Assembly: GCA_021799635.1 (NCBI GenBank)
Contig: JAJZAB010000003.1
Coordinates: 30,153-94,152, forward strand
From: Microcaldota archaeon
GTDB taxonomy: Archaea; Micrarchaeota; Micrarchaeia; Micrarchaeales; Micrarchaeaceae
Length of the DNA stretch: 64,000 bases
Reading direction: 5' to 3'
Shown: positions 8,368 to 17,208 of the stretch, piece by piece
Layout of the letters: each line of letters starts with the position of its first letter
Position numbering within the stretch: position 1 is the stretch's first letter
Made by a program: the position numbers and the translations under genes
The notes under the pieces: model-generated
The model's input: the letters and a program-made list of their open reading frames with translations, nothing else
Told to the model about the DNA's origin: nothing
Databases searched by the model: none

Positions 8368-9072
8368 TCATTGGTGTGCCCTTTTCGGCAGCTTCTGCAG
8401 GTCCTCAAGCCTCCTGCAATCATCGCATCCGTATAGGCCCTTCGGCGGCCCTTCCATGGAATATATTTTAAGAGCTTTCCCCATCAGTGCCTCTATTTCT
8501 CCAGTGTCCTTTCTTACCCTGCGTAGGTTGGGCTTGAACGGCATATCAAAGCCGTAGCCGTTGACGTGCTCCCTTGAAAGCTCCTCAAAGCCTCCTGATG
8601 GCGGCTCAAAATAGACGAGGTAGAGGGATTTCACACCACCGAGTAGGAGCGACTCAGCTATATAGGCGTAGCCGTTCAGCTGGATCTCATACATCGGAAA
8701 AAAGGAATCCTGCCTGTCGGTATACCTTGCCGTTTTGTAGTCTACTATTATTATGTCGCCATCAGTTGACCTAAAAATCTCATCCGGAATCCCAGTAAGC
8801 CTAACGCCACGCCTTTCCACAAAGAAGCCCTTTGGGATGCTGATTATGCTATCTACATCGCCGATGCCCTTCAGCCATTCAGGCAGGCTGCCGGTCCTCT
8901 CAAAGTGATGCTTAACCATCCTCTTTGTATAGGTGTCTATAGAAGAGAATATTCCTGGGAAGCCTCTCTGGTACGGAAGCTCCATGTGCCTTTCTATCCA
9001 AAAGCACCGCGGGCAGAACCCGTCCATTTTCAAATTCCCAAGGTCCTTGGCTGATATTTTAAGGGAGTACAC
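8368..9072 (-). CDS. PD-(D/E)XK (RecB/Cas4-like) nuclease
   Basis: A 234-residue protein with GTG start preceded by GGAG. CPRCFWIERH near the N-terminus and CDDCRRLEDL at the C-terminus (CxxC pairs) could hold an Fe-S cluster as in Cas4/AddB-type nucleases. The catalytic core is GIPDEIFRSTDGDIIIVDYK followed by TARYTDRQ, with the metal-binding Asp of PDE and the D-x-K intact, then QLNGYAYIAE, the conserved Gln-containing helix. No CRISPR array or cas genes are in the window, so a role in repair is more likely than spacer acquisition. A distant, inactivated relative is at 4329-4979. Confidence 0.75.
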   Translation of the reverse strand: MYSLKISAKDLGNLKMDGFCPRCFWIERHMELPYQRGFPGIFSSIDTYTKRMVKHHFERTGSLPEWLKGIGDVDSIISIPKGFFVERRGVRLTGIPDEIFRSTDGDIIIVDYKTARYTDRQDSFFPMYEIQLNGYAYIAESLLLGGVKSLYLVYFEPPSGGFEELSREHVNGYGFDMPFKPNLRRVRKDTGEIEALMGKALKIYSMEGPPKGLYGCDDCRRLEDLQKLPKRAHQ

Positions 9073-9315
9073 GTTTTTACACTCCTGCTTTTAGCTTTAA
9101 AGCACTTTTGGTGCACCCAAATGGACCGCCCGGGCTGTTTCGCATGAAGCTGTCAGCATTCAGGAAACAAGGCAGCGTAGGGTGGCGCATCTGTAAGTGG
9201 ATTATGCATGTTGTGTGGAGTTGTACCCCGGGCTCCGTGGCGCACAGCCAATAGTTTGCATTCCTATTCTTGTGCCTTTGCGCCAACGCTGTGCAGGCTT
9301 TTGTGTGTTTGCGGC

Positions 9316-10005
9316 TCACTTTCCAAGCCTGGAAGCCACCACGCCATGGTGGTTCTCCATGTACGGGCCTGAGGCAAAATGCAGCATCATTACCCTTGCA
9401 TCGTTGAAGCTGAGGCGAAAACGCTCGTATACGCCTGAGAATGAGCGCGAGAGGCTGCCTATATTCTTAACTATCGTGTAATCTTCCCTTGAATCTTGTA
9501 TGTCTACGCCAGTGAAACCGGCCGACTTCTCCAATGAGTGAAAGAGCCCATGCCTTAGCAGGTGTGCTACCGGGAGGGAGCTAACCGACTCATCTACCTT
9601 TACTTCAAATATGTTTTCGTATATATGGTTATGCACATCGGCAAGCACATCGAAGCCCAAGGAGCCTGCCTTCTTTGTGTACTTGATGTATTCCCTTCTG
9701 CGGTAACTAAGCCCGAATTCGCGCCTTGTAACCCAATCCGGCCTTTGATACTTGGTAAACAGGGCAGAGCCCATGTACATCTGGCCTAGGAGGAAGCCCA
9801 TTTTCTCCATTTTCCCCGAGGACAGGTCCCTTACCATGTCGTGCAGCGCTGCGTTGCTGATCCTAATGGTGCTGTCCCCTGCTCTTCTGAAGGCTAGATA
9901 GCCGTTGTCCTCCACTTCAACCACAGATATGGGCTGTCGTAGTAGTCCGAGGTCCACTATGCCTTCAACGTGGTACTTGTTGTCGCTTCTTGTCGCTGCA
10001 GACAT
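9316..10005 (-). CDS. Unknown protein with a VHNH motif
   Basis: A 229-residue protein. I chose the ATG at 10005 (MSAATRSDNK) because the 47 codons upstream look non-coding and cross the promoter region. A central stretch reads EKMGFLLGQMYMG, then GFDVLADVHNHIYEN, then ESVSSLPVAHLLRHGLFHSL. The order Glu, then HxH, then Ser/His resembles a degenerate JAMM/MPN isopeptidase, but the S-x-x-D part is not convincing. It is followed by the separate gene cluster on the same strand starting at 9072. No membrane segments. Function unknown. Confidence 0.6.
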   Translation of the reverse strand: MSAATRSDNKYHVEGIVDLGLLRQPISVVEVEDNGYLAFRRAGDSTIRISNAALHDMVRDLSSGKMEKMGFLLGQMYMGSALFTKYQRPDWVTRREFGLSYRRREYIKYTKKAGSLGFDVLADVHNHIYENIFEVKVDESVSSLPVAHLLRHGLFHSLEKSAGFTGVDIQDSREDYTIVKNIGSLSRSFSGVYERFRLSFNDARVMMLHFASGPYMENHHGVVASRLGK

Positions 10006-10096
10006 GTTATAACAATAGGGAATAAAAAATAAACTATTTAAACCTGCCCTACAATCACGATGGGAAACGAAAAGGAATTTCAAGTAGGCGGCTGAC

Positions 10097-11092
10097 CTAC
10101 CCCATCTCCTTCCTACGTTTCGTGGCGCCGAAGAACTGCGCCACAATGTAGGCGCCCATTATTGATGTTACATCCTTGCTGTCGAAAGGCGGGGAAATCT
10201 CCATTATATCCACCGCCCTTGTGGTCTTCTGCCTTCCCACCTCGTACACAATGGTAAGATAGTCGCTTGGGGTGAGTCCTCCCGGAGTAGGCGCGGCTGT
10301 GCCTGGGGCATAGCAGATGTCCAGGCCGTCTATGTCCATGCTCAGGTATATTGCATCTGTGCCTTCCTTGACTATCTCCAGCGCCTTCTTTATGACGCTG
10401 CTTATGCCCTTCTCTTTCACCTCTGCAGCTGTAAAGCACCTTATGCCGTTGTCATCCAAGAACTTCTGGTTGGCAGCGCTGTTCTCCCAGCCGCGCATCC
10501 CTATCTCCACGAAGTTGTCAAATTCTACGTGGTTGTCTATTTCTGTGAGCAGCCTCCTGAACTGCGTGCCTGATGATATCTCGCCGTGGTGTGATTCCCT
10601 TACGTCAGGGTGGGAGTCTACGTTTATCAGGCCAACCTTTCCCTTTGTAGCCCTGCAGAGAGCCTTGACAGTTGCATATGTGTTCCCGTGGTCCCCTCCT
10701 ATTATAGCCAGTGACATCCCTGACTTGAAAATCTCGTACGATACCGTTTCGGTGCGCCTGTAAGTTTCTTCTACGCTGGTATGCATGACGTCTACGTCGC
10801 CGAAGTCCACTATTCCTATACCATTTGATATATCTATCTTGAGCTGCGGCTCGTAGGAGCCCAGGTACTGGAACATGCGCCTCACAAACTCCGGCGCCAT
10901 GGAGCTGCCCCTCCTCCCAGACCAAATTGAAGTGGTGTCAAATGGTATGCCCAGTATGCCCACGTCAGGCTTGTCCACGGCGTCGAACCCCTTTATCACG
11001 CTGTTGAGCTCGGTCTGGTACCTGTCGGGGGCGAAGCTGCTGGGCAGCGACGCCTTCTTTAGATACTTCAGGGCAACTTCGCTTAGCTTCAT
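10097..11092 (-). CDS. Ureohydrolase (arginase/agmatinase/guanidinase family)
   Basis: A 331-residue binuclear manganese hydrolase. Metal-binding motifs in order are SLAIIGGDHGNTYATVKA, GLINVDSHPDVRESHHGE (the family's D-x-H-x-D) and LSMDIDGLDICYAPGTAAPT, with two further Asp ligands. The family releases urea from a guanidino group; the substrate cannot be told from sequence (agmatine, arginine, guanidinobutyrate or a related compound). Only 15 bases separate it from the upstream amino-acid permease, which probably imports the substrate. A second, diverged member is at 22527-23399. Confidence 0.85.
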   Translation of the reverse strand: MKLSEVALKYLKKASLPSSFAPDRYQTELNSVIKGFDAVDKPDVGILGIPFDTTSIWSGRRGSSMAPEFVRRMFQYLGSYEPQLKIDISNGIGIVDFGDVDVMHTSVEETYRRTETVSYEIFKSGMSLAIIGGDHGNTYATVKALCRATKGKVGLINVDSHPDVRESHHGEISSGTQFRRLLTEIDNHVEFDNFVEIGMRGWENSAANQKFLDDNGIRCFTAAEVKEKGISSVIKKALEIVKEGTDAIYLSMDIDGLDICYAPGTAAPTPGGLTPSDYLTIVYEVGRQKTTRAVDIMEISPPFDSKDVTSIMGAYIVAQFFGATKRRKEMG

Positions 11093-11107
11093 TATGACGC
11101 ACCTTGC

Positions 11108-12673
11108 CTAACCTACAGTAAACTCCTTCTTCATAGCTTCGGCCTGCTTGGGCGTGAGCGCCGAAAGTATCCCCAGCGGGTAGAACAGTGCCAGGGAGAC
11201 CACCAGAACTATGAATGAGGAATAGAAGAACGGGACTACAGTCAGGCCACCTACGCTGCCGATGTAGGTCATTGCGAGAAGGAATATGATGTAGAATATG
11301 GCCCAGAGCGCGTTGACGAAGTGCTTCCTGACCTTGAATATCAATGAAAATATCACTACAGCGGCTGCCATTATCAAAACCGAGTACGGGACAGCAGGCC
11401 ACCCGCTCCAGAAGACAATCAGGGAGCCTACGGCGAAGGCTGCCGCTGCGGTTATGCCGCCCAGCGGCACGCGCTTCTTCGTCAGCCCCTGCCTCCTGGC
11501 CGCAGCCATGGATACAGCTGAGAAGGAATACGCTATATAACCTCCAACCAGTGCGTAGGATATTATGCTGAATATGGAATGCACAGGCGCAGATATGAAA
11601 GCGAGGAAGGCACCAACGGCGGCGAACGTCACGACGGCGTAGTTGGGCGTGTTGTACTTCTTGTCCAGCACAGACAGGTATTTGTTGACATACCTGGACC
11701 TTGATGATGCCAGGAGCACCCTCGACCCCCCTCCCAGGTAAACGAAGCCTGTCAGGAATGGCATTACTATGCCCATTATCACAGCTATGGCAATCAGTAC
11801 ATAGATGTGCGAGTTGGTGGCAAGCAGTATGAACGGATTCGAGGTAACGGTGGAGAGGTCAGCCCAGTGCCCAGGCGCTATGCCGAGCTGGGTCCAGTTT
11901 ATCCCTGTTATGAATACAAACTCGAACAGTATGTATATCAGCACCTGCCCTATGATCAGCCAGAGGAACGCCTTCTTCAATACATCGGTGGACATCACTT
12001 CCTCGGAATAGTCTGCCACTATCCTAGCTGATGCATAAGTGAACATGACCAAGGGCAGCGCCGCAAAAATCCCTGCAAGTCCCAAAGGCGCAAAGCCGCC
12101 GAAGCCGGTTAGGTTGGCCGGGTTGTGGAAGACAGCCAGAAGGGCCAGGCCAAGGAGCGCATAGAGCAGGACTTTGAATATGCCAGCGATGAAGTTAGAT
12201 TTTCCCATTATCCTTGAGCCAAAGTAATTGAGTGGTATGAACAGCAGGGTTATTATGACGCCAACTATTGCCCCTATGTACGTTGGGAACCCTGATGAGT
12301 TTATTAATACTGGTATGAACTGGTTCAGGCCCTCTATTATTGCGAAAGCTTCGAACGGAGCTATGAATATGTACCAGACCATGTTCGCGAACGAGTTTAT
12401 GAGGTTTGTGAACTGGCCGTGAGTGTAGAGCGGATATCTAGCAGGCGCACCGGCCTCTGGAAACGTCCTGGACAGTTCGAACTGGCTGACAACCAGTGGT
12501 ATGAAAAGAAGGGCGCCTATCAGGAATGATATTATTCCAGCAGGGCCGGCCGAAGCGGTAACTCCTGCTACATCGAATAGTATGGCAGAACCCAGGGCGC
12601 CGTTGAGCCCCAGCAGAGTGAGCGTAGGCGCGTTGAGCACCTTGCTCATCCTTCCAGATCCCCCCTTAGCCAT
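11108..12673 (-). CDS. APC-superfamily amino acid permease
   Basis: A 521-residue integral membrane protein with about twelve to fourteen hydrophobic segments. The N-terminus carries LTLLGLNGALGSAILFDVAG, the glycine-rich first helix of amino acid-polyamine-organocation transporters; TM6-like MPFLTGFVYLGGGSRVLLAS is also typical. The TATA-like element near 12700 puts transcription start close to the ATG, so the mRNA may be leaderless. A shared transcript with the ureohydrolase downstream suggests uptake of arginine, agmatine or a guanidino acid followed by hydrolysis, which would release nitrogen and consume protons. That coupling is inference. Confidence 0.85.
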   Translation of the reverse strand: MAKGGSGRMSKVLNAPTLTLLGLNGALGSAILFDVAGVTASAGPAGIISFLIGALLFIPLVVSQFELSRTFPEAGAPARYPLYTHGQFTNLINSFANMVWYIFIAPFEAFAIIEGLNQFIPVLINSSGFPTYIGAIVGVIITLLFIPLNYFGSRIMGKSNFIAGIFKVLLYALLGLALLAVFHNPANLTGFGGFAPLGLAGIFAALPLVMFTYASARIVADYSEEVMSTDVLKKAFLWLIIGQVLIYILFEFVFITGINWTQLGIAPGHWADLSTVTSNPFILLATNSHIYVLIAIAVIMGIVMPFLTGFVYLGGGSRVLLASSRSRYVNKYLSVLDKKYNTPNYAVVTFAAVGAFLAFISAPVHSIFSIISYALVGGYIAYSFSAVSMAAARRQGLTKKRVPLGGITAAAAFAVGSLIVFWSGWPAVPYSVLIMAAAVVIFSLIFKVRKHFVNALWAIFYIIFLLAMTYIGSVGGLTVVPFFYSSFIVLVVSLALFYPLGILSALTPKQAEAMKKEFTVG

Positions 12674-12851
12674 ATTTTATATACTGTACAGTTAATAATA
12701 AAAAGCTTCTTTATTTTAGCCATGGCAGCGCTGGCGCAAGAAGGCATACCCGCAGCGGCAGGTTTGCTGGTAACTGACATGTGCTGGTCAATAATAAGAG
12801 GAAAAGAAAGGACAGGCTGTGGGGCTGGTTGTTTGGCGCTGCGTGGGTCGA

Positions 12852-13679
12852 CTATTCTGCCTCAAGCCTTTTGAGGTCCAAAACAAGGCTTTCCACGCTC
12901 CTGCAGTCTCCACTGAAGGCTTTGGAGCCGTCATGGCTGTTGATGTTCCTTCCGATATAACCCCTGCTGGCGTACCTAGATATGTTTTTGTTTTCCTTGG
13001 AGACGAAGCTGTTTATGCTGCCGTACTGATGCCTTATCACGGCGAAAAGGTCAGCCTTGTGGTGCGGATCTGCTTTTTCCACGTCATTCACCACGGCGTT
13101 GTACTTCATTATTATGAGCTGCCACGGGGCTACTACCCTTGCCTCTGACGTTTCGCCCTCGACAGTTACTGCGATGTTCCTGCCAAACCTAAGGACCTCG
13201 TTCACCGGCACCCCGCTCACTGTGCCATCAGCCTTCTTGCTGTCTGCAAAGGTCTCCGGGCTTCCGGCCGGCTTGAAGAAAAGGTCAACCTTTATACCTG
13301 TTTCTCTGTCTGTAAGCTTTGTCATTATGCCGTTTGGCTTGAAGTTCATTCTCTCTGCCATGGCCCTAAGGTCGTTCAGCCTGCTCTCGGTAAGCTCCCC
13401 TTTTATCCTTACTGCGATGTCTATATCAGGGCTGAGCCTTTCTTCGCCTCTGCACAGCGCGTTCACAGCCCTTCCGCCAAGAAGGACAGACCTCGAGAAG
13501 CCCTTATTCGTATCCAGCATAGCGTCTACCCTATTCATTATGTCTTTTATGCTATGTGCAGGTATGCTGTAGCGCGTTCTCAGCATTGACCTGAGCTCAT
13601 CATCACCGGTTCTTATGCTAAACAGCTCCGCGTGACGATAGCCGTCTTGGTGCAGACTGCTGAAAGTTGTGCTTGCCAT
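12852..13679 (-). CDS. Nucleotidyltransferase-fold protein, intact active site
   Basis: A 275-residue protein. In-frame starts exist at 13679, 13712 and 13754 (TTG); the last overlaps the TATA box near 13760, so one of the first two is used. The fold motif is SVLLGGRAVNALCRGEERLS followed by PDIDIAV, giving the GG cap and the D-x-D metal pair, and GIKVDLFFKPAG supplies the third acidic residue. The C-terminal half (VAPWQLIIMKYNAVVNDVEK... SRYASRGYIG) is shared with the next gene upstream. Close relatives are AbiEii-like toxins and other minimal nucleotidyltransferases, but no antitoxin-like partner is visible apart from the degenerate paralogue. Confidence 0.65.
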   Translation of the reverse strand: MASTTFSSLHQDGYRHAELFSIRTGDDELRSMLRTRYSIPAHSIKDIMNRVDAMLDTNKGFSRSVLLGGRAVNALCRGEERLSPDIDIAVRIKGELTESRLNDLRAMAERMNFKPNGIMTKLTDRETGIKVDLFFKPAGSPETFADSKKADGTVSGVPVNEVLRFGRNIAVTVEGETSEARVVAPWQLIIMKYNAVVNDVEKADPHHKADLFAVIRHQYGSINSFVSKENKNISRYASRGYIGRNINSHDGSKAFSGDCRSVESLVLDLKRLEAE

Positions 13680-13778
13680 CAAATCAATTTTTATCGCGTT
13701 TGCACGACGCATCCATACGCGCTGTGGCGCGGGATGATAAATACTGTTATACAAATATTTATATATTTTCTGTGTAAG

Positions 13779-14423
13779 TCACGATGGGCTCGGTGCTGCC
13801 TCTACCCTCCTTGATATGCCTGGAATTTCAAGCCTGCGCATCCAGCCGGTGAACTGCTTTGCGCCGCCTTCAACCCATCCGTTCTTGTTGTACCTGTACA
13901 GATTATCGGAATTCTTCTCTAGGAAGCTAGCTGACGAGCTGAACTGCTGGTTTATGAGCTCGGCGATGTTCTCTTCCCTGCGTCTGTTTGGCTGTGCTGC
14001 TTTCTGTATGTCGTTGTACTCCATGACTACCAGCTGCCAGAAGCCAAGCACTGCGACCTGCCTCTTTTGCCCTTCAACCATATCGTATGACCTGTTTGCT
14101 GTGTTGATTAGCTCAGATGTAGGTATCCTAAATATTCTGCCCTGCGGTACCTCGTCTGCATACACTATCCTTGCAGATATCCTGCTGCCGGGCAGCCTCA
14201 TCTGCACCGGCTCTATGCCGCTCCTTGACATTATTGGCCCCCTTTCGACAAGAAACTCCATTTCGCCTGGGCCCACGTTGCGGTTCCTGTAGAAGTTGTC
14301 AGCCCATGCGCCAATGAGCACAGACCTGTCGCCGAACTCGGCCCTTATGCATTCTACGAGCCTCATTCTTTCTATAAGAGGCGCCTCGATCATTTCTGTA
14401 GAGTTTCTGGTTTGCGTTGGCAT
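13779..14423 (-). CDS. Degenerate paralogue of the nucleotidyltransferase gene
   Basis: A 214-residue protein. SVLIGAWADNFYRNRNVGPG followed by EMEFLVERG aligns with SVLLGGRAVNALCRGEERLS-PDIDIAV of the neighbouring gene, but GG has become GA and the D-x-D pair is E-M-E. The C-terminal half aligns well: GFWQLVVMEYNDIQKAAQPN against APWQLIIMKYNAVVNDVEKA, and DNLYRYNKNGWVEGG against KNISRYASRGYIGRN. It is likely a catalytically dead copy that may bind or regulate the active protein. A TATATAAATG box lies at 14470-14479 and a palindrome (14493-14512) just upstream of it. Confidence 0.6.
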   Translation of the reverse strand: MPTQTRNSTEMIEAPLIERMRLVECIRAEFGDRSVLIGAWADNFYRNRNVGPGEMEFLVERGPIMSRSGIEPVQMRLPGSRISARIVYADEVPQGRIFRIPTSELINTANRSYDMVEGQKRQVAVLGFWQLVVMEYNDIQKAAQPNRRREENIAELINQQFSSSASFLEKNSDNLYRYNKNGWVEGGAKQFTGWMRRLEIPGISRRVEAAPSPS

Positions 14424-14492
14424 GTGTTACACTGCTGGTTTTGTTTTCTAGAGCACGTAAATTATCTTCATTTATATAGGAATTATGCCGGG

Positions 14493-14512
14493 GGTAATAT
14501 TTATGCATTACC
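14493..14512. promoter_or_regulatory. Palindrome upstream of the degenerate nucleotidyltransferase gene
   Basis: GGTAATATTTATGCATTACC has perfect six-base arms (GGTAAT/ATTACC) around an eight-base AT-rich centre. It sits about 14 bases upstream of the TATA box of the minus-strand gene at 13779-14423 and is placed like a repressor or activator site. Confidence 0.4.
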
Positions 14513-14565
14513 ATTATGTACGGCTTTGCAGCCTTCATGCCGCAGGCGCTGTGCAAGCGCAGGAA

Positions 14566-14811
14566 TCAGTGCCTTTTCTTTCCTAGTTCTATTGCAACCG
14601 CGCTGTGCGCCCTGTTCAGCACAATGGTTATGCCGCCGTACTTCCTGACAACCTGGTTTAGATGGGTTTTGTAGAACTGCAGCGCCTCGATGTCACCGTT
14701 GGATGCCTCCCTCTTGTATATCTGGCACAGATAGCAGTTGTGCGCCCTCTTTTCCCCGTTGCCCTCCTTGTATACCTTTAATACCACTTTGTCCGTCGCG
14801 TCATTTTTCAT
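14566..14811 (-). CDS. Small unknown protein with a C-x-x-C pair
   Basis: An 81-residue basic protein. NCYLCQIYKREAS carries a single C-x-x-C; the rest (ALQFYKTHLNQVVRKYGGIT) is helix followed by strand. There is no second cysteine pair, so a zinc site would need a dimer. It is supported as real by its promoter, which carries the shared motif of 14879-14953, and by a second TATA-like CTATAAAAAG near 14826-14837. Function unknown; shared regulation with the giant surface protein gene is the main clue. Confidence 0.5.
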   Translation of the reverse strand: MKNDATDKVVLKVYKEGNGEKRAHNCYLCQIYKREASNGDIEALQFYKTHLNQVVRKYGGITIVLNRAHSAVAIELGKKRH

Positions 14812-14878
14812 AGAATTATCGCTTTTTATAGAGCAGCAATTACTCTATGCAATATAATTATATATATAGGACTTCAAG

Positions 14879-14953
14879 ATATTAATACCTTCGCTTTGAG
14901 TTGGCTTTGTAGTTTAATCCACCTTCTGTTTTTACTGGCAATTAAACTACAAA
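14879..14953 (-). promoter_or_regulatory. Promoter with class A motif ATTAAACTACAAAGCC
   Basis: On the minus strand ATTAAACTACAAAGCC (14918-14903) stands exactly 15 bases before TATTAATAT (14887-14879). A perfect 13-base inverted copy, TTTGTAGTTTAAT, lies 22 bases further upstream (14953-14941). The 16-base core is identical to that of the promoter of the 1727-residue protein (62868-62853), and both promoters have leaders of about 45-50 bases. Likely two facing sites for one regulator. Confidence 0.6.
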
Positions 14954-15068
14954 TCTTTTTGAGTCTAGTAGGTCTTTTCCATGCTTATTGTGGACCCGCG
15001 CCTCCGGAACCGCATGCCGACGCGACATCCTCCGCCAATAAACAGTGTGGGGCTTGCAGCCCACGTTG

Positions 15069-16118
15069 CTAAGCATATTCTTTCATATCCCTAAGCAGGT
15101 ACCCAAGGTAGTCAGGCCTGACATCTGTAGCTGCCCGCGTGTGCGGCCCCAGCTCGGTGTGCTTTGCATTCCTGCCAGCTATTCTGTATATTGGCGGCGC
15201 GCCCACCATACTAACATCAATTGATGTGGAGGATTCACCAATAAAGCAAAGGATAAATTCGAGGTCGCCCTTGGAAGAGAGCTTGTGGGCCACGCTGTAG
15301 CCGAGCTCTATTTCCTTCTTGTATCCTATCATCTTTATGGCATCGCCAAGCAGTCTTGTCGCGGCCAGTGACTTGTATGCATTATCGCTTTCCTGGTCAA
15401 CCTTGCTCTCTATTATTCCGACTATCTCTGCCGCGTGTTCCTTTATGGATTTGCTCGCAAATTCCCCGATCTTCTTATACGTCTCCTCAACGCCTTTTGA
15501 AGCATCTGTGCCAGAGCTCTTAAGGCTTATCTCCTTTCCAGTAAAATACATCACCGAAGTGAGCGAGCTGCGCAGCATGTAATCGTTCACGTCATCGATA
15601 CCTGCGAGCTCTATTGCGGCGGTCTTTAAAAGCTTGATGTCATCGCTGTACCTCTCTATCGAGTTGTTTATCTGGATGTCGGCCAAGCCATCATACCCAA
15701 ACCATATGTGCGCAGAATGCAGCTTGTTGTAATCGTGCCTGGCTAGGCTGCTGAGGAAACCGGGAACCACAACCGTTGCTTTCTCCGATGCATCCTTTAT
15801 AGAGCTCAGGAGCATTTTGCCCATCTCATGCGCAGTTTCAAACTCTCCGTTCCTTTCCAGAGCGGTGATGGCGGAGTTGGCCATGTGACCTACGATGTAA
15901 ACGGTTGAAATCGACGGGCCTTCAAGTATTGGGAGGCAGATGGCCTTCTTAAACGCCGACAGCCTTTCTTCCTTGCCTGCCCCTGATATAAAATCAACAA
16001 ACTCCTTTGATGCAGCCTCGATTTTTTCCATGCTCGGATTGCGCTCCATCTCCAGCATCCGTATGCTCCTGCTTATGTGCATTACAAAATCCTGCGTGTA
16101 TTTTTCTCTGGTGGTCAT
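15069..16118 (-). CDS. Unknown helical protein
   Basis: A 349-residue soluble protein, almost entirely predicted helical (for example AVQ-like repeats such as NSAITALERNGEFETAHEMG and NAYKSLAATRLLGDAIKMIG). I prefer the ATG at 16118 to a TTG 12 bases upstream. The C-terminus ends in DVRPDYLGYLLRDMKEYA. There are no membrane segments, cysteine clusters or catalytic motifs that I recognise. The helical pairs suggest a TPR- or HEAT-like scaffold, which is only an impression. A TATA box (ATAAATATC) lies about 40 bases upstream, and its transcript diverges from the EF-Tu-like gene at 16230. Confidence 0.6.
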   Translation of the reverse strand: MTTREKYTQDFVMHISRSIRMLEMERNPSMEKIEAASKEFVDFISGAGKEERLSAFKKAICLPILEGPSISTVYIVGHMANSAITALERNGEFETAHEMGKMLLSSIKDASEKATVVVPGFLSSLARHDYNKLHSAHIWFGYDGLADIQINNSIERYSDDIKLLKTAAIELAGIDDVNDYMLRSSLTSVMYFTGKEISLKSSGTDASKGVEETYKKIGEFASKSIKEHAAEIVGIIESKVDQESDNAYKSLAATRLLGDAIKMIGYKKEIELGYSVAHKLSSKGDLEFILCFIGESSTSIDVSMVGAPPIYRIAGRNAKHTELGPHTRAATDVRPDYLGYLLRDMKEYA

Positions 16119-16229
16119 GTTGATTCCCAAAAAGATAAATTAATTAAAGTAGATGCAGATATTTATGTGTTGCCTGTGTGGGTTTGGCTGGAGCGCAGCT
16201 CCATCGGCGACCTTTGTAGATGGTATTAA

Positions 16230-17186
16230 ATGAACAATTCGAAAGCCGACAATCCCACACCATTTGGAGGTGGGTCATTCGCCCATTTGGTTTCAGTGCC
16301 GCTGGACCCGCGGATATCTGAAAGCATTGGAAAGAAGGGCTCGCAGAACGGCATAACCTTTTACAACAGGAGGGCGGGAGACGATGTGATTGTGTGCCTA
16401 TCGCCGACCTCGATAGCTGATAAATTTTATGCGGCGGTGCAGACGATTATGCTGGCCAGCCAAGTGGTAGTCAGCACTGAAAACCCGGATCAGCTCTTCG
16501 GCGAGGTCGTGGTCGCTTGCGCCATGCTCGGCAAGCGGATGATATTCACCGATGACAACGACGTTGCTGGCCTGTTATCTGGGGTTGGCGCCGTAGATTA
16601 TGCCGTCTCGTCAAGAGATGAGCTGATCAAAAACATAACGCAGTATAAAGGCGCCGCGGTACCACTGGCAAAAAGGGTGGACCTGGACAAGGCCTTCCCG
16701 GTGAAGGGGCTGGGCACCGTAGCGCTTGGGATAGTGACAGGAGGGACGCTTTCCAAGCACGACGAACTCTATCACAGTTCAGGGAAAAAGGTTTTGGTAA
16801 GATCAATACAGAGCCTGGATGTGGATATAGATTCGGCGGAGATCGGCACCAGGGTGGGAATTGCCCTGAAGAATATAGAGCCTGACGAGATCGCGAGCGG
16901 CGACCTCCTTACAGAAAATGAGTGCGGCAAAGCGAGCGCCGTGACGGCAGGGGTGGTGCAGAGCGGCATTGCAAAGGAGGACATGGTGAATGGCAACAGG
17001 TATATTGCCGTTTCGAACTTTAGCTATTCGAATGCAAAGGTTGATGAGGTAGATCCCGCAGGAGGAAAGATAAAACTCACTTTTGAGAGAGGCATGACGC
17101 TTCTTGATGGGGATAGGATTGTGCTGCTGCGCCAGAAGGCGCCAAGGGCGTTTGCTGTCTGCAGTGTGCTGGATAAGAAGAGATGA
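16230..17186 (+). CDS. EF-Tu/EF-1A-like protein lacking GTPase motifs
   Basis: A 318-residue protein whose second half matches translation-factor domains II and III: KGLGTVALGIVTGGTLSKHD (the beta-barrel start typical of EF-1A and SelB), then SIQSLDVDIDSAEIGTRVGI and EPDEIASGDLLT, and a domain III ending in GDRIVLLRQK. The N-terminal 150 residues keep a Rossmann-like alternation (VIVCLSP, QVVVSTEN, KRMIFTDDND) but lack the P-loop [13 protein letters not shown] and NKMD. It therefore probably cannot bind GTP in the usual way. Archaea have a family of such EF-Tu-like paralogues of unknown role, perhaps ribosome- or tRNA-binding. A GGAGC/GCTCC hairpin lies in the 5' leader. Confidence 0.7.
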   Translation: MNNSKADNPTPFGGGSFAHLVSVPLDPRISESIGKKGSQNGITFYNRRAGDDVIVCLSPTSIADKFYAAVQTIMLASQVVVSTENPDQLFGEVVVACAMLGKRMIFTDDNDVAGLLSGVGAVDYAVSSRDELIKNITQYKGAAVPLAKRVDLDKAFPVKGLGTVALGIVTGGTLSKHDELYHSSGKKVLVRSIQSLDVDIDSAEIGTRVGIALKNIEPDEIASGDLLTENECGKASAVTAGVVQSGIAKEDMVNGNRYIAVSNFSYSNAKVDEVDPAGGKIKLTFERGMTLLDGDRIVLLRQKAPRAFAVCSVLDKKR

Positions 17187-17208
17187 TTAGCCAACCGGCT
17201 TCAGGCAT

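Noticed and set aside
9077..9319. 80-codon minus-strand frame between two real genes
   Set aside because: Rare-residue-rich, no start signal, and it covers the promoter region of the PD-(D/E)XK gene.
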